The notes beneath the pieces are model-generated. The model worked only from the letters and a program-made list of their open reading frames with translations. It was not told the DNA's origin and did not search any database. From UBA8401 sp041665525 (GTDB taxonomy: Bacteria; Bacteroidota; Ignavibacteria; UBA10030; UBA8401): a DNA stretch of 64,000 nt. A program made the position numbers and the translations under genes. Shown piece by piece: positions 23,105 to 29,944 of the stretch (the first letter of the stretch is position 1; each line of letters starts with the position of its first letter). The DNA is taken from the NCBI GenBank assembly GCA_041665525.1, contig JBAYIS010000001.1, forward strand, positions 248,001 through 312,000. Direction: 5' to 3'.

Positions 23105-25330
23105 TCAGAATTTAAATTCGATGCCGAGCGAAGGAATGATCGGCAATAATTTCACATTAGTGACTTCTACAGGATTTTTTGAGTAATCAAAGTTCTTAAA
23201 CCAGATATTCCGATAATTATAGACATTGAATATCTGGAAATACCAGCTTCCATCGAGATCGAACATGGTGATCTTTTTGTGGATACTCAGATCCCAGCGG
23301 TGATAGGGAAGCAGACGTTTGCTGTACAATGCGCCGGGCACGATGACTGTTTGCGTATTTCCGGTTGAGACATCTTGAAATATTCCAGAAGCCGGCGTAT
23401 ATGCTTGACCCGTCGCAAATGTAAAAACGCTGCTGATCTTCCATAATTCATTAAATTGATAATTTGCAGCAATTGTCAGGTCATTTCGTCGGTCAAATTT
23501 CGGCATGAATTCTTTCCCTTCATTCAATGCATCGAATGTCCGGTAGGTCCATGCCAAAGTGTAACCGATCATCCCCGTAAACTTGCCCGCTTGTTTCTGT
23601 GCAAAGAATTCGAATCCAAACGATCTGCCGTTCCCAACATGGAAAAGCTCTTCAACGTCGAGTGTCTGCGTGATCTCTCGTTTGAATAAGAGAACCTCTT
23701 TGTAGAGTTTATAATATGTCTCGAATGAAAGTTTGTATTCCTCGAAATACTTTGTGTCAATGCCAAGAACGAAATCGATAGAGCGGCTGGGATTCATCTT
23801 CTCGTTGATCGGCACCCAGATATCGAAGGGAGAGAAGCCATTATCGCTTCCGGCAGGCACTGCATTAAGGAATTGGTAATACATTCCCGAGGCAAATTTC
23901 AAAGTGGAATATTCATCCACATTGTAACGAAGATTAAATCGCGGTCCGAGTGTAATATGCTTCGTCAGGTCCTGATACTCTGCCCGGTACCCGAATTGCG
24001 TTTTCCAACGTTCGTTGATTGTCCATTCATCCTGTCCGTAAAAAGAGATCTGCGCAGGCCGCTCGTGAAACAGATATGGATCACCGTCGAAGCTTTCCCG
24101 GTATTGAATTTCATACTGCGACCACCATACTCCGAGTTTAATTAGATGATCGTTCGATGCAAAAAAATCGACATCGGCACGGAGGGAATAATCCTGAACG
24201 CTGTTCGTGTTGGAGAATCCGGAACCTCCGAAATCCCCGCCGATAGTGGCTTTGTACGTGCTATAGGATGCGGTAAAATTCGAAAAAACTGTTTGACTGA
24301 ACACATGCGTCCATTTGACTGCACCGGTTCTGTTACCCCAGAGCATGTTCAGTTCCAACTCGTTGTTTCCAAGTGAATAGGTGAGGTCATCGTCGCCGAA
24401 ATAGCCGACAAAGGAGAGTTTGTCATCTTCGCCGATATCCTGATTCAGCTTTGCGTTAGCATCGTAAAAAAAATAGAGAGGAATCGCATCTTTTCCAGTA
24501 TCCAGTCCTGCAAATTTTACCAATTGATCGAAATATGTCCTTCGTCCGGAAAGAAACCAGGATCCATTACCAATCGGTCCCTCGCCGGTCACCCGCGTAC
24601 TCAACAGACTAATGGAGGCTTTCCCATGTGTCGTGACTCTGTCTCCGTCAATATTCGTCACATTCAAAACGGAAGAAAGCCTGCCTCCATATTCGGCCGG
24701 AAAACCACCTTTCATAAGATCGATATCTTTGATCGCGTCATTGTTGAATGTGGAAAAGAATCCGAACAAATGGGAAGGATTATACACGACTGTTCCGTCC
24801 AGCAGAATCAGATTTTGGTCGGTGCTTCCTCCGCGGATATTCAATCCGCTGGAGATTTCAGACGTTGCTTTCACACCCGGCATCATCTGTAATGCGCGAA
24901 AAACATCTGCTTCGCCGATGGTGGGAAGCTGTGCAATATCCCTTGCTTGCATCACAATCCTTCCGGTTTGTGTCGACCGTTTTTCTTCATCCTTTTCCGC
25001 TTCGATAAGTACTTCCGAAACCTGCAAAGCCTCATCAGAGAGTAAAATATCTTGAATAAGTCGTTTGTCCTCCCGGGTATTGATAGTAAACACCTTGGTT
25101 TGATATCCCAGAAGTGTCACCGTCACTTCGTATTCACCATCGGGAATATTTGGGATGGCGTAATATCCTTCAATATTCGTTGCTGTTCCTATTTTCAATT
25201 CCTTGATTGCGACAGTAGCGTAGGGGAGAGACTCTTTATTTGATTTGTCCCGGATAAAACCACTGAGGATTGCCTTTTGCTGGGGAAACAATGTTGCGGT
25301 AATAAAAAGGAACGATAGTATAATTTTCAT
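23105..25330 (-). CDS. TonB-dependent outer-membrane receptor with carboxypeptidase-regulatory-like domain
   Basis: A 741-residue outer-membrane receptor. After the signal peptide (about 1-18) comes a CarboxypepD_reg-like beta domain (about 20-105, GFIRDKSNKESLPYATVAI...GYYAIPNIPDGEYEV). The plug domain follows (about 125-230; LNIRGGSTDQNLILLDGTVVYNPSHLFGFFSTFN, GGFPAEYGGRLSSVLN). A beta-barrel rich in aromatic strands runs to the C-terminal residues GIEFKF, a typical barrel end. No SusD-like gene is present; the DUF4249 lipoprotein is the partner. Substrate (siderophore, metal chelate or peptide) cannot be told. On the minus strand a TACATTG element lies 13 bases before the start. Confidence 0.9.
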   Translation of the reverse strand: MKIILSFLFITATLFPQQKAILSGFIRDKSNKESLPYATVAIKELKIGTATNIEGYYAIPNIPDGEYEVTVTLLGYQTKVFTINTREDKRLIQDILLSDEALQVSEVLIEAEKDEEKRSTQTGRIVMQARDIAQLPTIGEADVFRALQMMPGVKATSEISSGLNIRGGSTDQNLILLDGTVVYNPSHLFGFFSTFNNDAIKDIDLMKGGFPAEYGGRLSSVLNVTNIDGDRVTTHGKASISLLSTRVTGEGPIGNGSWFLSGRRTYFDQLVKFAGLDTGKDAIPLYFFYDANAKLNQDIGEDDKLSFVGYFGDDDLTYSLGNNELELNMLWGNRTGAVKWTHVFSQTVFSNFTASYSTYKATIGGDFGGSGFSNTNSVQDYSLRADVDFFASNDHLIKLGVWWSQYEIQYRESFDGDPYLFHERPAQISFYGQDEWTINERWKTQFGYRAEYQDLTKHITLGPRFNLRYNVDEYSTLKFASGMYYQFLNAVPAGSDNGFSPFDIWVPINEKMNPSRSIDFVLGIDTKYFEEYKLSFETYYKLYKEVLLFKREITQTLDVEELFHVGNGRSFGFEFFAQKQAGKFTGMIGYTLAWTYRTFDALNEGKEFMPKFDRRNDLTIAANYQFNELWKISSVFTFATGQAYTPASGIFQDVSTGNTQTVIVPGALYSKRLLPYHRWDLSIHKKITMFDLDGSWYFQIFNVYNYRNIWFKNFDYSKNPVEVTNVKLLPIIPSLGIEFKF

Positions 25331-25436
25331 AGAAGTATCAACAATGTAATAAAAATAAAGAACTGTTTACGGCATTCACGATATTCTGTTTCAATTGTTG
25401 GCGGATTAATCAGAAAAAGTTTTTTAAAAAGTGCAA

Positions 25437-25466
25437 TTGGAATTTCCTCTTTTTTTTGTATATTTG
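25437..25466 (+). promoter_or_regulatory. Promoter TTGGAA-16-TATATTTG for tRNA-Ser genes
   Basis: TTGGAA (25437-25442) and TATATT (25459-25464), extended to TATATTTG, are separated by 16 bases. Transcription would start about 12 bases before the first tRNA-Ser. Confidence 0.6.
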
Positions 25467-25482
25467 CACTGCAATTACGTCT

Positions 25483-25570
<88 letters not shown>

Positions 25571-25635
25571 AGTCCGACAAAAGTTTGCACACTCCGGGAT
25601 CAGCATCCGATCCCGGCATCTGAGTTTCAACAGCA

Positions 25636-25722
25636 GGAGAGGTGTCTGAGTGGTTGAAAGAGCCAGTCTCGAAAACTGGAATAGTCGCAAGGCTATCGAG
25701 GGTTCGAATCCCTCCCTCTCCG
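25636..25722 (+). tRNA. tRNA-Ser (CGA)
   Basis: An 87-base class II tRNA with the same acceptor stem as the preceding tRNA-Ser. The anticodon loop reads CTCGAAA, giving CGA; the variable arm is TAGTCGCAAGGCTA. CCA is not encoded. The pair probably arose by duplication. Confidence 0.96.
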
Positions 25723-25751
25723 CATAATTACAAGGTTACTTCTTCATTCGA

Positions 25752-25780
25752 TTGACACTCCGGAATCATTTCTTTACTTT
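25752..25780 (+). promoter_or_regulatory. Promoter TTGACA-17-TACTTT for the peroxiredoxin/pterin operon
   Basis: A perfect -35 hexamer TTGACA (25752-25757) lies 17 bases from TACTTT (25775-25780). The leader to the first ATG at 25866 would be about 80 bases long. All genes to 29244 are tightly spaced, so this may drive the whole set. Confidence 0.65.
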
Positions 25781-25865
25781 TCTTTCGTTCGCTTCAATTC
25801 TGGGAACAGAAATCCAAACTTCTTCGTTATCAAGTATCATTCAATCAAAATCAGGAGAGAACGAC

Positions 25866-26330
25866 ATGGCATTAACAGTCGGTCAAAAGGCTTTTAACTT
25901 CACTTTGGCAGATGCATACAGGAAACCAGTATCGCTGTCGGATTATGCAGGGAAAAAAGTGGTCATCTTTTTTTATCCCGGAGCATTCACCGCGGTATGT
26001 GAAAAAGAGATGTGTACAATTCGAGATGCGATGGCGGATTTCGATGCAGGAGGGGCACAGATTCTCGGCATTAGTGTTGACGCTCCGGCAGCAAATAAAG
26101 CATTTGCAGATAAGAACGGGTTGAAATTTCCTCTACTCAGCGATTACACGCGGTACGTTGCATCGAATTATTGCGGATTGATCAATAATTTTGCAGGCCT
26201 TATCGGACTGACGGCTTCCAACAGAGCAGCATTTGTTGTGGACGGCACCGGAATGATAACCTATGCGTGGATTTCCGAAAATCCCGGTATGGAACCGCCA
26301 TACGACGAAGTGAAGAAAGCGCTGGCATAA
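25866..26330 (+). CDS. Peroxiredoxin (AhpC/TSA family)
   Basis: A 154-residue thiol peroxidase that reduces hydroperoxides. The thioredoxin fold has the family motif PxxxTxxC in YPGAFTAVCEKEMC: peroxidatic C45 with C50 as a possible resolving partner. Further landmarks are LGISVDAPAANKAFADKNGLKFPLLSD and a late FVVDGTGMITYAW strand. It is similar in length and layout to the Bcp-type enzyme directly downstream but clearly a different subfamily. The ATG at 25866 has AGGAGAG seven bases upstream; the open frame extends further but not as coding sequence. It is first gene of the likely operon with the pterin genes. Confidence 0.9.
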   Translation: MALTVGQKAFNFTLADAYRKPVSLSDYAGKKVVIFFYPGAFTAVCEKEMCTIRDAMADFDAGGAQILGISVDAPAANKAFADKNGLKFPLLSDYTRYVASNYCGLINNFAGLIGLTASNRAAFVVDGTGMITYAWISENPGMEPPYDEVKKALA

Positions 26331-26335
26331 TATTC

Positions 26336-26800
26336 ATGGCTGAAATAACAGTTGGAAAAAAAGCACCGTCGTTCACCCTGACGGCGGGAGATGGAAAAAA
26401 ATATTCCTTAAAGGATTTCCTGGGGAAGAAGATCGTTCTGTATTTTTATCCAAAGGATGATACTTCTGGTTGCACGAAAGAGGCTTGTTCTTTCCGCGAT
26501 AATCTCTCCACTATTAAGAAAAAGGGAGCCGTTGTTATAGGAGTCAGTCCCGATGCAGTTAAATCACACGTGAAGTTTTCATCAAAATATGATCTGAATT
26601 TCCCGCTGCTTTCGGATGAAAGCAAAGAAATGCTGACCGCTTACGGCGTATGGCAGGAAAAGAGCATGTATGGCAGGAAATATATGGGAGTGGTTCGAAC
26701 GACGTTTGTTATCGACGAACAAGGAAAGATCTCCCATATTTTCCCTAAGGTCAAAGTGGATGGACATGCAGTAGAAGTATTAAAAGCGCTCTCAGAATGA
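26336..26800 (+). CDS. bcp: Thioredoxin-dependent peroxiredoxin, Bcp/PrxQ type
   Basis: A 154-residue PrxQ/Bcp peroxiredoxin. The active site reads YFYPKDDTSGCTKEACSFRD with peroxidatic C46 and the PrxQ-typical resolving C51 five residues later. The remaining fold elements are standard (VIGVSPDAVKSHVKFSSKYDLNFPLLSDE; YMGVVRTTFVIDEQGKI). It starts six bases after the stop of the upstream peroxiredoxin, so the two are co-transcribed. It overlaps the PTPS gene by 4 bases (ATGA). The ATG at 26336 is chosen because it gives the canonical N-terminus MAEITVGKKAPSFTL. Confidence 0.94.
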   Translation: MAEITVGKKAPSFTLTAGDGKKYSLKDFLGKKIVLYFYPKDDTSGCTKEACSFRDNLSTIKKKGAVVIGVSPDAVKSHVKFSSKYDLNFPLLSDESKEMLTAYGVWQEKSMYGRKYMGVVRTTFVIDEQGKISHIFPKVKVDGHAVEVLKALSE

Positions 26801-27213
26801 CCGGTACGACTTATATATTTCGGCGAGCGCATTTCAGCGCATCACACCGTTTATTTGACGCACAGTTGTCGGACGAGCAAAACTTTGAAATTTTCGGTGG
26901 CTGTTCCAATCCTAACGGGCACGGCCATAACTATTATATAGAAGTCTGCATTGCAGGTATTCCTCATCCAAAGACCGGTTTCGTAATTGATCTGAAACGC
27001 GTAAAACGGATACTGCATGACCGTTTTTTGGACAAAGTTGATCATAAGAACCTCAATGTCGATGTCGATTTTTTGCGCGGTATCAATCCCACTACGGAGA
27101 ATATTGCAATAGCTGCCTGGCATCAAATCGCTCCGCATATCTCGGACGGAAAGCTTTATTCTGTGAGAATCTACGAGACAGAAAATAACTTTGTAGAATA
27201 CAAAGGAGAATAG
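26797..27213 (+). CDS. 6-pyruvoyl-tetrahydropterin synthase, Cx5HGH (PTPS-II) class
   Basis: A 138-residue PTPS-fold enzyme. Zinc ligands are H17 (SASH) and H42, H44 (NGHGHNY), the catalytic cysteine is C36, and D82-H83 (DHKNL) and E127 (YETEN) complete the site. The cysteine-to-HGH spacing is C-x5-HGH, as in the animal enzyme that makes 6-pyruvoyl-tetrahydropterin for tetrahydrobiopterin. The usual QueD (queuosine) spacing is C-x3-HGH. Several stretches (CSNPNGHGHNY, VDHKNL, YETENNFVEYKGE) closely match what I recall of human PTS. Together with folE and two SDR genes immediately downstream, this argues for a pterin cofactor rather than queuosine. QueD remains the fallback, since tgt is also in this genome. 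Confidence 0.82.
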   Translation: MTGTTYIFRRAHFSASHRLFDAQLSDEQNFEIFGGCSNPNGHGHNYYIEVCIAGIPHPKTGFVIDLKRVKRILHDRFLDKVDHKNLNVDVDFLRGINPTTENIAIAAWHQIAPHISDGKLYSVRIYETENNFVEYKGE

Positions 27214-27215
27214 CA

Positions 27216-27806
27216 TTGAGTAAAAAAGTAATATCCGCCAAAACGACTGAGGCATTGGAAAAACTGGTTTCTCACCAATTGCAGCTGATTGGTGAAGATC
27301 CGCAACGCGAAGGATTGTTAAAAACACCCCACCGCGTTGCGAAATCTATTCAGTTCCTGACAAAAGGATATTCGGAAGATATCAAGACCATCTTGAACGG
27401 TGCTATTTTCAAAGAAGATTATAACGAAATGGTCATTGTTAAGGACATTGATTATTTTTCAATGTGTGAGCATCATATGCTGCCGTTTTACGGGAAGATC
27501 CATATTGCGTATATTCCCAACGGAAAAATAGTTGGATTGAGCAAGATTCCGCGGTTGGTGGATATGTTTGCGCGACGGCTGCAAGTGCAGGAACGCATGA
27601 CCCGGCAAATTGCAAATACGTTATTCGAGGTGCTGAATCCAGAGGGAGTCGCTGTCGTCTGCGAAGGAAAACATATGTGTATGATGATGCGCGGCGTGGA
27701 AAAACAACATTCACTTGCCACCACCAGTGCAATGATCGGAGTCTTCGAGACCAATATCAAAACAAGAACTGAATTTTTGACACTGATAACAAATAAACTT
27801 TCATAA
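27216..27806 (+). CDS. folE: GTP cyclohydrolase I
   Basis: A 196-residue type I GTP cyclohydrolase that turns GTP into 7,8-dihydroneopterin triphosphate, the substrate of the PTPS encoded just upstream and of folate synthesis. Zinc and catalytic residues are in FSMCEHHMLPFYG and EGKHMCMMMRGV; other marks are DPQREGLLKTPHRVAK, LSKIPRLVDMFARRLQVQERMT and the C-terminal LATTSAMIGVFE. The start is a TTG at 27216 with AAAGGAGA seven bases upstream; the frame gives the normal length. It is placed two bases after the PTPS stop and two bases before the first SDR gene, so it is firmly inside this operon. Confidence 0.95.
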   Translation: MSKKVISAKTTEALEKLVSHQLQLIGEDPQREGLLKTPHRVAKSIQFLTKGYSEDIKTILNGAIFKEDYNEMVIVKDIDYFSMCEHHMLPFYGKIHIAYIPNGKIVGLSKIPRLVDMFARRLQVQERMTRQIANTLFEVLNPEGVAVVCEGKHMCMMMRGVEKQHSLATTSAMIGVFETNIKTRTEFLTLITNKLS

Positions 27807-27808
27807 TC

Positions 27809-28537
27809 GTGATTGAGTTAGAAAAAAATTATGTGCCCGTTGTTTGGGTAACCGGAGCCACCAAAGGAATCGGATTGGCGATCGCCAATGCGTTTGCGAT
27901 TATCGGCTGCAAATTGATTCTTAGCGGCCGGAATCGATCACAACTAGAAATTAATGCCGGTAAGATCATCGACCAGGGCGGTTATGCACTTCCGCTGGTT
28001 TGCGATGTGACTTCAGAAACCAGTGTGCGCGCAGTAACGGCGACGATTACCAAGAAAGTCGGCGGTGTTGATGTGCTGGTGAATAATGCCGGCGTAACCA
28101 TCTTTGAGTCATTCGATAAAACGACTGTAAAAGAATTCGACCAAATTGTCGATACGAATCTGCGCGGATATTTTCTGACTACGAAAGCAGTTCTCGGTTC
28201 CATGCTGAAACAAAAGAAGGGACATATCTTCAACATACATTCCGTTTCAGCGATAACGACATTTAACAATTCCTCGGTGTATGCTGCTTCAAAAGCAGGT
28301 GCATTGGCACTTTCCAAATGTCTCCGCCTGGAAGTACGAAAAAAAGGAATTCGTGTAATCGATGTTCTTCCGGGTGCGGTAGAAACAGAGATGTGGGATA
28401 AATCTGTCAGGAAAAAATATCACAGCAAGATGCTTCAGCCGGAAGATGTTGCCGATGCCGTCGTTTCCCTGTACTGTCAGCCGCAACGCATGACAACGGA
28501 TGAGATCGTCCTGCGTCCGGTGGAGGGAGACCTGTGA
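27809..28537 (+). CDS. Short-chain dehydrogenase, sepiapterin-reductase-like (first of two)
   Basis: A 242-residue classical SDR. The NADP-binding motif is TGATKGIG (15-22) followed by SGRNR, which favours NADPH; NNAG is at 92-95; the catalytic set is S145, Y158 and K162. The C-terminal end (LQPEDVADAVVSLYCQPQRMTTDEIVLRPVEGD) closely resembles what I remember of the sepiapterin reductase of Chlorobium tepidum. The position right after folE and PTPS supports reduction of 6-pyruvoyl-tetrahydropterin. A 3-oxoacyl reductase is the generic alternative. It starts with GTG two bases after folE and its stop overlaps the next SDR gene. Confidence 0.8.
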   Translation: MIELEKNYVPVVWVTGATKGIGLAIANAFAIIGCKLILSGRNRSQLEINAGKIIDQGGYALPLVCDVTSETSVRAVTATITKKVGGVDVLVNNAGVTIFESFDKTTVKEFDQIVDTNLRGYFLTTKAVLGSMLKQKKGHIFNIHSVSAITTFNNSSVYAASKAGALALSKCLRLEVRKKGIRVIDVLPGAVETEMWDKSVRKKYHSKMLQPEDVADAVVSLYCQPQRMTTDEIVLRPVEGDL

Positions 28538-29244
28538 TGGATCTGAACGGTTCTGTGGCGGTCATAACCGGCGCAAGTAAAGGGATCGGCCGTGCTATTG
28601 CGTTGACGCTGGCGAAACATGGAGTGACTGTCGTGCTTGCTGCACGAAGTACGGAATTGCTTTCCATGGTGCATAAAGAAATCGCTGAAACGGGAGGGAA
28701 ATCCGTTTCGATTCCGACCGATGTGACGTCCGAAAATTCAGTTCGGAATCTTGCGATCGAGACTCTGAAATTATTTGGAAGAATCGATATCCTGATAAAC
28801 AATGCCGGTGTCGGAATCTTTTCCAATATTGTCGATATGAAGACGGAAGACTACGAAGCGATGATGAACGTGAATCTAAAGGGAGTATTTCTCAGCAGCC
28901 GAGCATTCATTCCGACAATGATTAAACAACGGCGCGGTGAGATCATCAATATCGCTTCGCTGGCGGGGAAGAATTCATTTGCGGGCGGTTCGGTCTATTC
29001 TGCTACAAAGTGGGGATTGATTGGATTTGCACGTTCCTTGATGTTGGAAGTGCGGGACCATAACATCCGTGTCGTAACAATTTCGCCCGGATCGGTGAAC
29101 ACACATTTTTCCGATAAAGAATTATCTGAATCGCAGATCATTCAGCCGGAAGATGTTGCTGAGACTGTGCTGTTTGCATTGACAATGCCGAACCGAGTGA
29201 ACGTCAGTGAGATCGATATCCGACCCACAATCAAGCCGAGATAA
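28537..29244 (+). CDS. Short-chain dehydrogenase, sepiapterin-reductase-like (second of two)
   Basis: A 235-residue classical SDR, paralogous to its upstream neighbour. It has TGASKGIG (11-18), an AARS segment after beta-2, NNAG at 88-91, and the catalytic S141, Y154 and K158. The C-terminus has the same layout (IIQPEDVAETVLFALTMPNRVNVSEIDIRPT). Two reductases in a row could handle the two side-chain keto groups of 6-pyruvoyl-tetrahydropterin, giving tetrahydrobiopterin or an isomer; this is inference. I take the ATG at 28537, overlapping the previous stop by one base (TGATG), rather than the GTG three bases earlier. A hairpin downstream ends the operon. Confidence 0.8.
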   Translation: MDLNGSVAVITGASKGIGRAIALTLAKHGVTVVLAARSTELLSMVHKEIAETGGKSVSIPTDVTSENSVRNLAIETLKLFGRIDILINNAGVGIFSNIVDMKTEDYEAMMNVNLKGVFLSSRAFIPTMIKQRRGEIINIASLAGKNSFAGGSVYSATKWGLIGFARSLMLEVRDHNIRVVTISPGSVNTHFSDKELSESQIIQPEDVAETVLFALTMPNRVNVSEIDIRPTIKPR

Positions 29245-29275
29245 CATACACCTCTTGATACTGCTTTAAAATACG

Positions 29276-29309
29276 AACGCCAAACATCCATCAATGAATG
29301 TTCGGCGTT
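29276..29309. terminator. Bidirectional hairpin between convergent genes
   Basis: A 12-base stem (29276-29287 with 29298-29309) has one A-C mismatch and a 10-base loop. On the minus strand it is followed by TATTTTAAAG, on the plus strand by AATAAC, so the minus-strand gene is better served. It lies between the second SDR gene and the Spy-like gene. Confidence 0.55.
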
Positions 29310-29324
29310 AATAACTGTCCGGCG

Positions 29325-29819
29325 TTATTCCGTAATGATCTTTTTTTCGATGCGTCGTTCCATCCGGGGCGACATGTCGTCATCCATACGGCCATGACGC
29401 ATCATTGCTCCTTGTTTGCGTCCCTGCATCATTTTACGGGGCTGGTGTTCCAGCATGCCTTTCCAGATCTTTTGTTGATCGGCATTGAGCAGTTTGTTCT
29501 TTTCAGACCAGGCATTGATATGATTCATGCGCAGTGCGACCCGCTGTTGGGCAACTTCGGTCATCTTCTTTTCAATCGCGGATTTATCGATACTTTCTGC
29601 GGTGAACAGGCGGCGAAGTTCAAGAGATACTGTCTCCAGTTTGGCGCGTAATTCGATTTGTTTTTTCTGCATATCAAAAGAGATTTTTTCAAACTGTTGT
29701 TGTTGTGCATCGGTAAGATTCAGTTCCTTGGGCATTGGACAGTCGCATTGATGTTGCGCTGCGGCAACGGAAATGAACACGAGCAGAAGAATCGGGAAGA
29801 ACCTGAACATTTGTTTCAT
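29325..29819 (-). CDS. Spy/CpxP-like periplasmic protein
   Basis: A 164-residue exported protein with a signal peptide (MKQMFRFFPILLLVFISVAAA, cleavage before Q). The mature part is almost all helix, Gln/Lys/Arg/Met-rich. It contains LNLTDAQQQQFEKISFDMQKKQIELRAKLE and LNADQQKIWKGML, two LTxxQ-type motifs of the LTXXQ/Spy-CpxP-ZraP group. The C-terminus is Met/Arg/Asp/His-rich (MMRHGRMDDDMSPRM), which may bind metal. It probably acts as a periplasmic chaperone or metal sensor. The ATG at 29819 has a GAGG ribosome site; a longer open frame upstream would place the signal peptide internally. It is divergent from the TPR lipoprotein gene. Confidence 0.75.
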   Translation of the reverse strand: MKQMFRFFPILLLVFISVAAAQHQCDCPMPKELNLTDAQQQQFEKISFDMQKKQIELRAKLETVSLELRRLFTAESIDKSAIEKKMTEVAQQRVALRMNHINAWSEKNKLLNADQQKIWKGMLEHQPRKMMQGRKQGAMMRHGRMDDDMSPRMERRIEKKIITE

Positions 29820-29944
29820 ATCGACCTCTGTAATTGAGTGAATGATGTTGGGGTCTTGTGTGATGTCGGCTTTTTGACACGATCGCATCGGCGAAAGTTT
29901 AACATTGAATTGCATTCAACCTTTAATTATTTTGTGAAAGAAAC

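Noticed and set aside
26797..27213. Calling the PTPS-fold gene queD because tgt is present
   Set aside because: The Cx5HGH spacing, human-like segments and folE/SDR neighbours favour PTPS-II; no other queuosine synthesis genes are adjacent.
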